64,000 nucleotides of DNA from assembly GCF_001653955.1 (NCBI RefSeq), contig NZ_CP013022.1, positions 1,302,001 to 1,366,000 of the forward strand. Direction: 5' to 3'. Both the position numbers and the translations under genes were made by a program. Under the pieces are notes generated by a model. That model was not told the origin of the DNA. It was given only the letters and a program-made list of their open reading frames with translations, and did not search any database. Below, one piece after another: positions 1-10,561 of the stretch. Within the stretch, counting starts at the first letter, position 1, and every line of letters begins with the position of its first letter. Source of the stretch: Francisella persica ATCC VR-331 (GTDB taxonomy: Bacteria > Pseudomonadota > Gammaproteobacteria > Francisellales > Francisellaceae).

Positions 1-1106
1 TTCAATTAAGACAAAAAGGCTACTCTGATATCAAAGTCAGAAAACAACCTAAAGATCTACTACCTAAGAAAATATCTTATCAAGATATTACAGAGATGAC
101 GCGCCAGCTAGCGACAATGACTAAAGCTGGTATTCCCATAATTAAATCATTTGAGGTATTTATTATGGGTATTCGTAAGCATCCACGCCTTAAAATATTA
201 GCTATTGAAATAAAACAAGCAATTGAAAGTGGTGATTCATTTTCAAAAGCTCTCAGTAACTTTCCTAAAATATTTGATAAATTATATGTTGGTCTTATTA
301 CTGCTGGTGAAGAATCAGGAAATCTTGACCTGATGCTTAACAAAATTACTGATCAGCGTGAAGCATTACAGGGTATTAAAAAGAAAGTAAAAAAGGCTCT
401 ATCTTATCCAATTATAGTATGTATTATCGCTGCTGGTGTGACTAGTATATTATTAACATTTGCTGTTCCAGCGTTCTCAGCAATGTTTATAAATTCTGGT
501 AAGCCATTACCTGCAATTACACAATTGACTGTTGATGCCTCTAACTTTATGCAGAATTCATGGTGGAAAATTATTCTAGTAATATTTATCACAATAATAG
601 TCTATAAATCATTAAAATTTAGATTTCCTAAAATCCAAATTGCTCAAGATCACTTTATGTTAAAGATACCTATAATTGGCGAAGTTATATTTAAATCATC
701 ACTAGCAAGATTTGCCAGTACTTTAGAAATAACTATTCAATCTGGCATGAGTTTGACACGCGCCCTAGATATGGTATCTCTTGCAACAGGAAATGCAAAG
801 TATGATCAAGCTGCTCTAGATATTAAAAAGAGTATTAATGAAGGTACATCATTTAAAGAAGCTATTATTGAGACAGGAAGCTTTCCATTTTTGGTTGAAC
901 AAATGATTGCTGTAGGTGAGGAATCAGGTGCTCTAGAAATTATGTTAGATAACCTAAAAAGAGTATATCAAGAAGAAGTAGACACATTAGTAGGAAGTTT
1001 AAGCTCAATACTCGAACCTTTGATTATGATTGTTTTAGGTGGTGTTGTTGGTTTCCTAGTAGTTAGTATGTATATGCCAATGTTCCAAATTGGTGATGTG
1101 ATATAA
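1..1106 (+). CDS. pilG: Type IV pilus / type II secretion inner-membrane platform protein (PilC/PilG family), 5' end outside window
   Basis: The polytopic inner-membrane platform on which pilus or pseudopilus subunits are assembled by the cytoplasmic ATPase. The frame is open to the left edge; residues before the first internal ATG at 96 (such as ISYQDITEMTRQLATMTKAG) match the start of the first T2SSF domain, so the true start lies outside. Two T2SSF repeats are seen, each with the signature of an amphipathic helix ending in G-E-x-S-G (AGEESGNLD and VGEESGALE), and each followed by a hydrophobic hairpin. The C-terminal segment GVVGFLVVSMYMPMFQIGDV is typical of the family. A pilF-like ATPase would be expected upstream but is not visible. 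Family call very secure; symbol follows Francisella usage. Confidence 0.93.
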   Translation, partial: QLRQKGYSDIKVRKQPKDLLPKKISYQDITEMTRQLATMTKAGIPIIKSFEVFIMGIRKHPRLKILAIEIKQAIESGDSFSKALSNFPKIFDKLYVGLITAGEESGNLDLMLNKITDQREALQGIKKKVKKALSYPIIVCIIAAGVTSILLTFAVPAFSAMFINSGKPLPAITQLTVDASNFMQNSWWKIILVIFITIIVYKSLKFRFPKIQIAQDHFMLKIPIIGEVIFKSSLARFASTLEITIQSGMSLTRALDMVSLATGNAKYDQAALDIKKSINEGTSFKEAIIETGSFPFLVEQMIAVGEESGALEIMLDNLKRVYQEEVDTLVGSLSSILEPLIMIVLGGVVGFLVVSMYMPMFQIGDVI

Positions 1107-1662
1107 TATACTAAAAGCTTTTATTTTAAAGGCTTTTATAAAAGTAAATCCTTTATTGTGTGTACCTATAAGTGCACAGAGTTTTAGTATTATTATCTAG
1201 ATACCTAGTGTAACCGGTATCAGATTCTGCTACAGTTATTCTATCTAGTATCAAGAGCTTAAATAATCAGATTATACAGAAGATAAATCAACATCAGTAT
1301 TTGGTTAATCCTGAAAATACAGAAATAACATTACTTCTAGATATATTTAAACAACTACTTCATTATAGTTTTATATTTACATTAAATCTTTGAAAGTAAA
1401 AAAAGACTAATTAAACAAATACCTATTATGTTAATTTCTATTTAACCACTTCAAGCTTGTTAACTAGTTTTTAAAACTAGCTAGAAATTATATCCACTTT
1501 AAACTGTAGAATTAAATAACAAACTCTCAAATAAATGCAATGTAATTAATAAGCAAATATTACAAATAAAAACCTAAATAGAGTTAAAGAGTTATAAGAT
1601 TTGTAAATTTAATAAGTAAGTATTATGTAATAATCAAAACTTAAATTTAAGAATTATTTATC
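1107..1662. other. Long non-coding gap between convergent pilG and fopA
   Basis: AT-rich spacer of about 550 bases without a gene I can name. It holds one uninterrupted stretch on the plus strand from 1214 to the TGA at 1391-1393 (59 sense codons, containing IIQKINQHQYLV and LLLDIFKQLLHYS) with no convincing start. It may be the 3' remnant of a lost gene; I do not recognise the family. The rest reads as stops in all frames. Confidence 0.4.
1112..1138 (+). terminator. Weak hairpin after pilG
   Basis: TAAAAGC at 1112-1118 pairs perfectly with GCTTTTA at 1132-1138, leaving a 13-nt AT-rich loop, just after the pilG stop. There is no clean T-tract behind it, so it may be a poor terminator or chance. 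Confidence 0.25.
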
Positions 1663-2832
1663 TTATTTAAGAGGAGATAATACACTAGCTTCTACACGCT
1701 GGTTACGCGGGTCAGATTTAGGAATACCTCCTAAAGTATAATAGTACCCAAAACCTTTAGTGACTATCTTCTCACTATCTAAGCCTAGTTGCTTCATGTA
1801 GTCAGCGACAGCTTTTGCTCTTTTTTCAGAAAGTTTTTGGTTATATACACTAAATTCACTACCAGTTTGGCCTTGAGAAGCATAACCTTTAACTGTCACA
1901 GAAGCAATATTACTATCTTTGATAAACTTAACAAAAGATGCAATTGCTTTTTTACCTTTAGCATTTAAAGTAGCTTTATCATAAGCAAACTTAGTATCTA
2001 AGTAAACTGTTACGTAATCACCATTAACTGTATAGCATGCAACACCATCTTCAGTTAGATTAAAGTTACCTTCACACTGCTTAATACCTGCAGGTAAAAT
2101 ATACTTAGACTCATCAATAGTAGGCATAGCAACAGTTTGTGCAGCTGTAGTTGCACCATTATCTTGGACTTTACCAGTATCATTATTAGTATTGTCTTTG
2201 CCATCAAAGAACCACGTTAATCCAGCACCAATCATATTAGTACCTGCTCTACCATTCGCACCAGAAATATTACTAGGTGCCATTGTTTGAATATATCTGT
2301 AGTCAACACTTGCTTGAACATTTCTAGAAAGTTCAAACTTAAGACCACCACCAACATCCCAAGCCCCAGTTACTTGACCTGCTAAGCTTGCCCAACCAGC
2401 ACCACCTGCAGCATATGGAGTAAACATAGTACTATTACTAAAGTTGATAACTCCTTCTCCTAAACCAGAAAAATCTCTACCAACTAACTGGTTATATTGA
2501 ATTGCAAAATATTTGCTGATATTGTAACCTAAGATAAAGTTAACTCCTGCACCTGATGGTGAATTAGGAGTTCCTGCAAGGCCATTAACCTGAACACCTA
2601 AGTACCACTGGCCAGTTCTATCTTGAGGACCCCAAGTATTATCTTTATTTGTTAAAGAGCTATAAGTATTTGCAAAAGGAGCAATAAAAGTACCAGAAGC
2701 AAAACCACTACTTTGAGTAGTAGCTAAATTTGTGTTTACTGACATATCTATATTATCAGAATCTGCCGCTATTGATGCTGTAGCTGTACCTAGTAACATA
2801 GATGTAGTAATAACAATACTTTTAAATCTCAT
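1663..2832 (-). CDS. fopA: FopA-type OmpA family outer membrane protein
   Basis: Major surface protein of Francisella. A signal peptide (residues 1-22, MRFKSIVITTSMLLG then TATASIA before A-D) leads to an N-terminal eight-strand OmpA-like barrel (roughly residues 60-210), a linker and a C-terminal OmpA/MotB peptidoglycan-binding domain (about 260-385) with VKGYASQGQTGSEFSVYNQK, LSEKRAKAV and KGFGYY. An upstream in-frame Met at 2874 would add 14 residues, but AAGGAG sits just before the ATG at 2832 and the signal peptide starts there, so 2832 is chosen (389 aa). Monocistronic, with its own possible promoter. Conserved cysteines between barrel and C-terminal domain are typical of FopA. Confidence 0.95.
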   Translation of the reverse strand: MRFKSIVITTSMLLGTATASIAADSDNIDMSVNTNLATTQSSGFASGTFIAPFANTYSSLTNKDNTWGPQDRTGQWYLGVQVNGLAGTPNSPSGAGVNFILGYNISKYFAIQYNQLVGRDFSGLGEGVINFSNSTMFTPYAAGGAGWASLAGQVTGAWDVGGGLKFELSRNVQASVDYRYIQTMAPSNISGANGRAGTNMIGAGLTWFFDGKDNTNNDTGKVQDNGATTAAQTVAMPTIDESKYILPAGIKQCEGNFNLTEDGVACYTVNGDYVTVYLDTKFAYDKATLNAKGKKAIASFVKFIKDSNIASVTVKGYASQGQTGSEFSVYNQKLSEKRAKAVADYMKQLGLDSEKIVTKGFGYYYTLGGIPKSDPRNQRVEASVLSPLK

Positions 2833-2885
2833 CAAAAACTCCTTTAAATTCTTTTTATTCACATGCCAAAACATAAGACTAAGTC

Positions 2886-2914
2886 AGTTTACATTAATAA
2901 AAAATATTTTCCAA
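2886..2914 (-). promoter_or_regulatory. Possible fopA promoter
   Basis: On the minus strand TTGGAA (2909-2914), a 17-nt spacer, then TAAACT (2886-2891). Each box matches 4 of 6 consensus bases. Transcription would begin near 2879, giving a leader of about 47 nt before the fopA ATG. The -35 box overlaps the 3' edge of the ferredoxin gene by position. Read by eye only. Confidence 0.35.
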
Positions 2915-2921
2915 GAATTTT

Positions 2922-3670
<749 letters not shown>

Positions 3671-3681
3671 AAAATAAATTG

Positions 3682-4233
3682 CTAAAATAGTCCTAACTCT
3701 AACTTAGCAACTTCAGTCATCATTTCTGAATTCCATGGTGGATCAAAAACCATCACTATATCAACCTTATCTACATTAGGAATCATTGCTACTCTTTTTT
3801 CAACATCTGCCATAAGCACTGGCCCCATACCGCATCCAGGCGCTGTTAATGTCATATCAATAATTACATGAAAATTACCATTCTCTAGCTTTCTAGTCAA
3901 AATATTATAAATTAAACCAAGATCAACAATATTGACAGGAATTTCTGGATCATAAACTGTTCTCATTTGATCCCAAATAGCATCCATATTTATAGGATCA
4001 CCAGGCTTTATATCATATTCTTCTATAGGATATTTAATAATTTGTTTACCTATAGCATCAGCATCTTTTCCATCTAAATGAAGTAAATTACCATTTACAT
4101 TTAGAGTAAAGCTTCCTCCCTTATCTTGAGTTACTAGAACTTCTTGACCAGGCATTAGCTCGACCTCATTACCAAATGGCACAGCAGTTGTTTTTACTTG
4201 CCTTCTTACTATTGTTACATCTGTTACTTTCAT
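3682..4233 (-). CDS. sufT: SufT, Fe-S cluster maturation protein (DUF59/MIP18 family)
   Basis: Auxiliary factor for maturation of [4Fe-4S] proteins. The N-terminal 80 residues form the SufT-specific part (VPFGNEVELMPGQEVLVTQD), followed by a DUF59 domain (about 86-175) with VYDPEIPVNIVDLGLIY and the conserved TAPGCGMGP cysteine motif and FDPPWN near the end. Length 183 aa fits SufT rather than a bare MIP18 domain. The next upstream genes are the A-type carrier and sufS, so the operon order sufS, carrier, sufT places it firmly in Fe-S assembly. Confidence 0.93.
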   Translation of the reverse strand: MKVTDVTIVRRQVKTTAVPFGNEVELMPGQEVLVTQDKGGSFTLNVNGNLLHLDGKDADAIGKQIIKYPIEEYDIKPGDPINMDAIWDQMRTVYDPEIPVNIVDLGLIYNILTRKLENGNFHVIIDMTLTAPGCGMGPVLMADVEKRVAMIPNVDKVDIVMVFDPPWNSEMMTEVAKLELGLF

Positions 4234-4247
4234 TACTATACATATTC

Positions 4248-4604
4248 CTAAACCGTAAAACTTTCACCACAACCACAACGTGCTGACTCGTTTGGATTTG
4301 TATATTCTAACTTATATAATCCAAAATCATGTTTAACGTAATCAATTTTTAGACCATTAAGAAAATCCATAGATTTGTTAGATACAAAAAAACTAATACC
4401 ATGCTGCTGTACTTTCTGTGTATCTTCAGGTTGCTGTTTAACAAAATTAACATCATAAGCTAAGCCAGAACAACCCATAACCTTAGTTCCAACATAAATA
4501 CCTATATAACCATCATGCTTTTCTAAATGTTTCTTGAAGTGTTTAGCTGCAGCATCTGTCACTTCTAAAACACTACTAGCATTTGGATCAAAAACTTCTA
4601 CCAT
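4248..4604 (-). CDS. A-type Fe-S carrier (SufA/IscA/HesB family)
   Basis: Scaffold or carrier that delivers Fe-S clusters to apo-proteins. The HesB/IscA core spans most of the 118 residues: GTKVMGCSGLAYD supplies the first conserved Cys, and ARCGCGESF near the C-terminus supplies the C-x-C pair. AGAGG-type ribosome site precedes the ATG at 4604. It sits 20 bases after sufS and 14 bases before sufT. Whether it should be called SufA or ErpA/IscA cannot be decided from sequence alone; the context favours SufA. Confidence 0.9.
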   Translation of the reverse strand: MVEVFDPNASSVLEVTDAAAKHFKKHLEKHDGYIGIYVGTKVMGCSGLAYDVNFVKQQPEDTQKVQQHGISFFVSNKSMDFLNGLKIDYVKHDFGLYKLEYTNPNESARCGCGESFTV

Positions 4605-4624
4605 ACTTGCCTCTTTTTGCTAAA

Positions 4625-5848
4625 TTATTTTAATTGAGATATTACTTTTTTCAATGCTATTATGAACAAATCTATTTCTTCAAAAGTATTATACATCCCA
4701 AAAGACATACGTACTATTGATGTAACTCCCATTCGATACATCAAAGGATGAGCACAATGCTTGCCAGTTCTCACACATATCCCTTTGATTGCTAGTAGCT
4801 CACCAATATCACCAGCGTTACAACCTTCAATACTAAAAGTTATCACCCCTGCTTTATGTTTTGCTTGTCCAATTATATTTAGACCATCAATTTTATTAAA
4901 CTCACTTGTCGCGTACTTTAACAATTTTTGCTCATGTTTCTCAATATTACTCATACCAATTGAATCAACATACTCAATAGCACTACCAAGCCCAATAGCA
5001 CCAACAATATTTGGTGTTCCTGCTTCAAACCTATATGGTGGGAATGCAAATGTGGTTTTGGCTATAGTTACTTCTTCAACCATATCGCCACCATAATTAT
5101 AAGGTGGAAGTTGTTTTAGCAGCTCATATTTACCATGTAGAATACCTACTCCAGTTGGACCGTACAGTTTATGCCCAGAAAAAACAAAAAAGTCACAATC
5201 TAAATCTTGAACATCAACCTTGGTATGAATAACTGCTTGAGCACCATCTACCAAGACGACTATATCTGGATTAATTTCTCTAACTTGTTTGATAATATCT
5301 TTTACAGGATTAATTGTCCCTAAAACATTAGAACATAATGTAATTGCTAAGATTTTAGTTTTAGCAGTAACTAAAGCTAATAAATTCTCAACATCTAGCT
5401 CACCATTATCTTTAACCACAGCTACTTTAAAAGCTAGATTTTTGTCTTCACAAAGCATCTGCCATGGTACAAAATTAGCATGATGCTCCATTTCTGTGAC
5501 AATTATCTCATCATTAGGTTTAATAATACTTTTACCAAGACTGCTAGCAACTAGGTTAATAGCCTCTGTAGTTCCTTTTGTTATAACTATTTCATCTGTT
5601 GATTTAGAATTTAAGAACCTTTGCACAATTTGACGGACATTTTCATACTTCTTACTAGCCTCTTGGCTAAGATAGTATACTCCTCTGTGTACATTAGCAT
5701 AATTATATGCATATGCTTCAGTTATAGATTCTATAACAGCTTGAGGTTTTTGTGCTGAAGCACCTGTGTCAAAAAAAAGTACTGACTTGTTATTTATTTT
5801 TTGTGCTAAAAAAGGAAAATCTTGTCTAATTTTATTTACATCATACAT
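4625..5848 (-). CDS. sufS: Cysteine desulfurase, SufS type (class II)
   Basis: PLP enzyme that removes sulfur from L-cysteine as a persulfide for Fe-S assembly. The PLP-binding lysine is in FSGHKLYGPTG, and the catalytic cysteine loop is VRTGKHCAHP near residue 370, the SufS/CsdA version rather than the IscS version. N-terminus IRQDFPFL and FFDTGASAQKP match class II desulfurases. 407 aa is full length. It heads the sufS, A-type carrier, sufT group; sufB, sufC, sufD and sufE are not nearby in this window, so the core SUF scaffold must be elsewhere. Confidence 0.95.
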   Translation of the reverse strand: MYDVNKIRQDFPFLAQKINNKSVLFFDTGASAQKPQAVIESITEAYAYNYANVHRGVYYLSQEASKKYENVRQIVQRFLNSKSTDEIVITKGTTEAINLVASSLGKSIIKPNDEIIVTEMEHHANFVPWQMLCEDKNLAFKVAVVKDNGELDVENLLALVTAKTKILAITLCSNVLGTINPVKDIIKQVREINPDIVVLVDGAQAVIHTKVDVQDLDCDFFVFSGHKLYGPTGVGILHGKYELLKQLPPYNYGGDMVEEVTIAKTTFAFPPYRFEAGTPNIVGAIGLGSAIEYVDSIGMSNIEKHEQKLLKYATSEFNKIDGLNIIGQAKHKAGVITFSIEGCNAGDIGELLAIKGICVRTGKHCAHPLMYRMGVTSIVRMSFGMYNTFEEIDLFIIALKKVISQLK

Positions 5849-5948
5849 ATCAAAAATCTTGTAGAACTTTTACAGCTTAAACTATACTAGATCAGTATAA
5901 TTTTGTCAAATTAACTTAAAACTTAGATGTTTCAATACTATAAATTAA

Positions 5949-7322
5949 CTAACATACAGGAACATTAGTAGCTAAACCTCCTAAAGAAGTTTCTTTATAT
6001 TTACTAGACATATCTAAACCAGTTTCATACATAACCTTAATTACATAATCTAAACCGACAAAGCGCTTCTCACCTGTATCAAGGTATGCAAGTTTAGCTG
6101 CATTTATAGCTTGCACAGCTCCCATAGCATTACGTTCTATACATGGAATCTGTACCAAACCGCTAATAGGATCACAAGTAAGTCCTAAATTATGCTCCAT
6201 ACCAATTTCTGCTGCTGACTCAATAGAATCGAGATCTCCTCCAAGTAAAGCACAATATCCAGCAGCTGCCATTGAGCAGGCAACACCAACCTCTCCTTGA
6301 CAACCTACTTCAGCTGCTGAAATTGACGCACCTGATTTATACAAAATACCAATAGCTGCACATACAAGCAGGTATTTATTAACTACCTCTTTAAGATCTT
6401 GTTGATTTACAAACTCATGAGTTTGTAAATAATACTTAAGTACAGCTGGAATAATACCTGCAGCACCATTAGTAGGTGCTGTGACTACTCTTTCACCACA
6501 CGCATTTTGCTCATTTACAGCTATTGCAAAAGCATTTAGATAATTAAAATCAGTATTGACAATATTTTTCTCCTTAAGCTTTCTAATCATACTTGGAGCT
6601 CTTTTTCTGACTTTGAGACCTCCTGGTAGTGTTGCTTCAGCACAAGTTAAACCTTTTTCGATTGATGTTTCCATGACATGCCAGATCTCAGCTAGCCTAT
6701 CTAATGATTCCTGCTCACCATAAGCTGTCTTTTCATTTTCAAACATTATCTCATCAATCGTTTTGCCATCTCGCTGGCAAAGCTCTCTTAATTCAGCCAT
6801 AGCTGCAAACTTATAAGGTTTGTCGCATGGAACTTCTGTAGGAACAGTATCTTTTTTAATTTGTTTTTTATCGACAATAAAACCACCACCAATTGAAAAA
6901 TATTCTTTTTCACAAAGTAGCTTGCCACCATTAAAAAGTGAAAAACGCATACCATTAGAATGCTCTGGTAAAAACTCGTTATAATGAAATACCAAATCTT
7001 TATTATAATCAAAATCAATTTCAAACTTTTGACTCAAATTTAGTTTCTTATACCTTAAGCAGTTCTCATAGAGTCTTTTTGCTAATTCAATATCTACTGA
7101 CTCTGGTAAAAAACCCATAACCCCTAAAACAACAGCATAGTCTGTTTTATGACCTTTACCAGTTAAAGCAAGAGAACCAAATAAATCAATCTTAACACGA
7201 GTAGTTTGAGGCAATTTATCTTTATACAAACTTATAAAATCACAACCAGCTCTCATCGGACCTATAGTATGAGATGAAGATGGACCAATTCCTATAGAAA
7301 AAAGCTCAAATGTACTTTCCAT
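5949..7322 (-). CDS. sdaA: L-serine dehydratase, single-chain [4Fe-4S] type
   Basis: Deaminates L-serine to pyruvate and ammonia using a [4Fe-4S] cluster. The N-terminal beta domain contains [17 protein letters not shown] (about 8-24). The alpha domain contains [33 protein letters not shown] and [18 protein letters not shown], which carry the cluster cysteines. 457 aa corresponds to fused alpha and beta domains as in E. coli SdaA. A strong TGGAGG site lies just before the ATG at 7322. Intact among several broken catabolic genes, hinting that serine is still a carbon source. Confidence 0.96.
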   Translation of the reverse strand: MESTFELFSIGIGPSSSHTIGPMRAGCDFISLYKDKLPQTTRVKIDLFGSLALTGKGHKTDYAVVLGVMGFLPESVDIELAKRLYENCLRYKKLNLSQKFEIDFDYNKDLVFHYNEFLPEHSNGMRFSLFNGGKLLCEKEYFSIGGGFIVDKKQIKKDTVPTEVPCDKPYKFAAMAELRELCQRDGKTIDEIMFENEKTAYGEQESLDRLAEIWHVMETSIEKGLTCAEATLPGGLKVRKRAPSMIRKLKEKNIVNTDFNYLNAFAIAVNEQNACGERVVTAPTNGAAGIIPAVLKYYLQTHEFVNQQDLKEVVNKYLLVCAAIGILYKSGASISAAEVGCQGEVGVACSMAAAGYCALLGGDLDSIESAAEIGMEHNLGLTCDPISGLVQIPCIERNAMGAVQAINAAKLAYLDTGEKRFVGLDYVIKVMYETGLDMSSKYKETSLGGLATNVPVC

Positions 7323-7376
7323 AACATGCCTCCAAAAAGTTTTAAAAATGATGGTAGCTAACTAACTAATTATACT

Positions 7377-8045
7377 CTATTTTAGACTTTTTTCTCTAAC
7401 TTTCCAATCAGGCATATAGCTAGCTACATAGGTATAAAATTCTTTTGAATGATTTGGATGAGTCAAATGGGCTATCTCATGTAGAACCACATATTCAATT
7501 GCTCGAATATCTCGTAAAACAAGATTAAAATTAAGGTTGATATTTTTTTTGACATAGTTACATGAGCCCCACCGAGTCTTTGTTTTTTTTATTGTAACCC
7601 TATTGATCTCTTGATTAGTAATCTTGAGATATTTAGCTACTAGATTATTAAGAATAATATCTGCTTGATCTTTATAAAATTCCTCTAATAGCTGTAACTT
7701 AAATTCTCTATTTGCAATAACACTTGGATTTAATAAAAACTGTATATGATCATCATGATAATTTACAATGTTACGCTTTGACTCAACAAATTTAATTGGA
7801 TATTCGCATCCAAGAAAATAAATACTATCACCATCATTCAAAGTATAGTTTTGGTAATCATATTTTTGATTAATTGATAATCTTTTAGCATGTTTATCAA
7901 GCCATGCTTTTTTAGACTCAAGAATTTTGAAAATTTCTTTTTGAGTTAGACTTTTCGGTGATATTACTGTTACTAAACCATCTTTATTTAAAGAAATCTT
8001 TAGATTACTAACATCCCTATAAATAATATTAACTTTATAACTCAT
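7377..8045 (-). CDS. YgjP-like zinc metallopeptidase-like protein (DUF45/WLM family)
   Basis: Predicted metal-dependent hydrolase of unknown substrate. The zinc site is HEIAH at residues 189-193 with a third histidine at 199 in HPNHS, the usual HExxH-x5-H layout of the family. Upstream motif TKTRWGSCNYVKKNINLN is a hallmark of YgjP proteins. Length 222 aa is normal and the frame is clean. It lies about 50 bases upstream of sdaA on the same strand and directly downstream of the broken pheA. Function in the cell is unknown. Confidence 0.9.
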   Translation of the reverse strand: MSYKVNIIYRDVSNLKISLNKDGLVTVISPKSLTQKEIFKILESKKAWLDKHAKRLSINQKYDYQNYTLNDGDSIYFLGCEYPIKFVESKRNIVNYHDDHIQFLLNPSVIANREFKLQLLEEFYKDQADIILNNLVAKYLKITNQEINRVTIKKTKTRWGSCNYVKKNINLNFNLVLRDIRAIEYVVLHEIAHLTHPNHSKEFYTYVASYMPDWKVREKSLK

Positions 8046-8070
8046 TATTTAGTTCTACTTATAAAATCTT

Positions 8071-8790
8071 CTAACTAAAATGATAACTCTTATAAGAACC
8101 TAAAACTTTAAAACTGTGTTTTTTTTTTAGAACCTCTAGTAATGCCTACTGTACACTAAGATCATCATCAAAGCCATCAAAATCGATAAAAAATAAATAG
8201 TTCCACGCCCTATTTCTTGATGGTCGAGATTATGTATTTGATATCATCATAACCTATTAATAGAAAATCGGGTATAATTTAACCTCCCATCTTCAAATTC
8301 ATGCTTAAAAATCTTTAAACTATAAGTTTTAGCTGCTAACTCTCCAGCAATAGCTAAGTGATTTCTTTTATTTTTCTCAAAAATATACTTAGCAGCTCCT
8401 GCTGTATCGACAAACTCCTCAGAAGTAAGCTTTATTTTTTTTAGACTATTAGTACACTGTGATAATTGGGTACGAGATATAACACTTTCAACTTCTGAGA
8501 TATCAATACCATCTAGCCCCATCAAGCGATGTTTTATTTAAAAGATGATCTTAGCTTTAACCATTAGATTACTCTTAATCAATTCATCATATGCTTGTAC
8601 AATAAAACCAGCTAAAGAGTTTTCTATTGGAATCATTACAAAATTTGATTTACCAGTTATAGTATTCGATGGTATTAGAAAAAGACCAGCACAGAACTGT
8701 TTGAAAATCTTTTATATTCTGCTGATATAAGCTAGTTATTGCTTGCTCAGAGTAAGCACCGTGCTCACCCTGAAAAGATACTTTAATCAT
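8071..8790 (-). pseudogene. pheA: Broken prephenate dehydratase gene
   Basis: Remnant of the enzyme making phenylpyruvate from prephenate. From an ATG at 8790 the minus strand reads MIKVSFQGEHGAYSEQAI, then shifts frame; IPIENSLAGFIVQAYDELI follows, a stop TAA, then MGLDGIDISEVESVISRTQL and the conserved DTAGAAKYIFE and NYTRF of the catalytic domain (8247-8525). The ACT domain follows with YLFFIDFDGFDDD after another stop, ending KVLGSYKSYHF. At least two frameshifts and several stops. All parts are in order, so decay is recent and by small mutations. Implies loss of phenylalanine synthesis unless another copy exists. Confidence 0.93.
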
Positions 8791-8868
8791 AGTATATTTA
8801 AAATTGGTTTAACTAATAAATATAATATATTATATTATGAAATATAAGATAAAAATAGAAATATTTAT

Positions 8869-10479
8869 TTAGATATAATTATCATCACTAATAGCTTTTC
8901 GGATACCATCTCGCATATCAGCTGCTGGTAAACATAGATTTTTTGCGATTGTAACAACAATAAAACTAATTACTAATATTATTGCAGAACTCCAATATAA
9001 ATCTAAACCACCTCTACCGCCAAATGAGCTAAAATATGAAACTATTGTCACTAAGATGATATACACCCAAAACCATATTGACTCTCTAAAATTCCATTGT
9101 ATTTCTTCAGATCTATCTTTTCTAAAAGTCCTATATATACCGAGCATTGCTAAAGCGATAATCAAGGCTATACCTACTTTTGAGACTATTGTCCAGCCAC
9201 TCCATAAAAATACTAAAGTAGCAGCAAACATCCCTAAAGTTGATAATAGATAAGCTCCTCTAAGCCTAAATGGCCTATGAAGCTCTGGTAAATGATGTCT
9301 AAGCGCCATCGTTGATGTAGGACCGGTAATATAAGTAAGAGATATCAACGATGTTAGGAAAGTTGCCATCTCTTTCCAACCAGGAAATGGCGCAAACATA
9401 ATTAATGCTATAAGGAAATTTAAGCCAATAGCATAGATCGGTTTTTTCATAATTGGACTTAATTTACCTAAAATACTGGGTAAATAACCATTATAAACCA
9501 TAGCTCCAAGAGACTTTAATGCAATACTAAAATATATTAATCCTGCCATTAAAGGGAAAACGATCGCTCCGAAATAAAGTGGATACATCACCCATTTAAC
9601 TCCAAACCCTTGAGCCATTATGGCAAAAGGTCCAAAACTAGATGAGCTTGTACCTGGCATAACTACACTATGCCAATTATTATTATGGATAAACTTTGAC
9701 ATTACTAGCAAATAAGCAAACTGTAAGAATAAAAATATTATTAGACAAATCAATACTGCTCCTACAGTTGCTATAGGTATAGATTTTTTAGGATTTTTTG
9801 TACTTCCAGCCAACTCAACGATAGTTTTAAATCCAGTAAAAGCATAAGCAATACCACCAACAGAAACAGCTGCTAAAACACCATTAAAACCAAATGGTAT
9901 TAATGAAAGCTCTTCAGTTTTTATATCCTTTAATGTGGGCAATATAAAACAAAAAACTATAAAGACAATCGATATAAATATTGGTATAGCAACCTTAAAT
10001 AAAGTTACGATATTGTTTATTTTTGCTAACCACTTAAGTGAATAGAAATTAATCACACAAAAGCCTAAAAGGAAGAAAATTGCCAAAGGTAAGCCTGCTA
10101 TTGATAATGCACCATCTCTACTTGTATCAATTAATGATGGATAAAAAACAGCCAAATACTGAATAACTGCTTGAACCTCAATTGGTGCTAAAACTAAATA
10201 TGATATCCATGTAATCCATGCTAGCATATAGCTTGTTATCGTTCCATGCGTAATATGTGGAATTCGTGATGTAGAACCTTCAACAGGAACAATTGTGCAA
10301 ACCTCAGCAAATATCAAAGCTATAAAAACCATTAAAATTGCACCTATTATCCATGAAATGACAGAGCCAGGACCAGCCTCTTGCGATGTATACTGTGCAG
10401 CAAACATCCAACCAGAACCCATAATAGCACCGACACCCATAGCCACAAGACTAAAAGTAGAAAGACTCTTTTTTTCCAT
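8869..10479 (-). CDS. APC-superfamily amino acid permease (aspartate/glutamate symporter-like)
   Basis: Inner-membrane amino acid transporter with about 12 hydrophobic segments plus a C-terminal extension (536 aa). The first helix carries MGVGAIMGSGWMFAA, the substrate-binding unwound region of APC transporters, and GGIAYAFTGFKTIVELAG is the helix 6 equivalent. It resembles the YveA-like acidic amino acid symporters, but substrate cannot be fixed from sequence. A GTG six bases upstream is in frame, but AAAGGG is spaced properly for the ATG at 10479. Same strand as alr, which ends about 80 bases upstream. Confidence 0.85.
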   Translation of the reverse strand: MEKKSLSTFSLVAMGVGAIMGSGWMFAAQYTSQEAGPGSVISWIIGAILMVFIALIFAEVCTIVPVEGSTSRIPHITHGTITSYMLAWITWISYLVLAPIEVQAVIQYLAVFYPSLIDTSRDGALSIAGLPLAIFFLLGFCVINFYSLKWLAKINNIVTLFKVAIPIFISIVFIVFCFILPTLKDIKTEELSLIPFGFNGVLAAVSVGGIAYAFTGFKTIVELAGSTKNPKKSIPIATVGAVLICLIIFLFLQFAYLLVMSKFIHNNNWHSVVMPGTSSSSFGPFAIMAQGFGVKWVMYPLYFGAIVFPLMAGLIYFSIALKSLGAMVYNGYLPSILGKLSPIMKKPIYAIGLNFLIALIMFAPFPGWKEMATFLTSLISLTYITGPTSTMALRHHLPELHRPFRLRGAYLLSTLGMFAATLVFLWSGWTIVSKVGIALIIALAMLGIYRTFRKDRSEEIQWNFRESIWFWVYIILVTIVSYFSSFGGRGGLDLYWSSAIILVISFIVVTIAKNLCLPAADMRDGIRKAISDDNYI

Positions 10480-10561
10480 TATCACCCTTTATCTTAATAA
10501 ATTAACAAATTCTAATAATGAGTTTACTGTGATTAATTCATTAAGTAAACACCTTAGATTA

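Noticed and set aside
6788-7024. 78-codon minus-strand open frame
   Set aside because: Out-of-frame shadow within sdaA; no ribosome site and no recognisable motif.
8545-8730. Short plus-strand open frame opposite pheA
   Set aside because: Antisense shadow of the pheA remnant.
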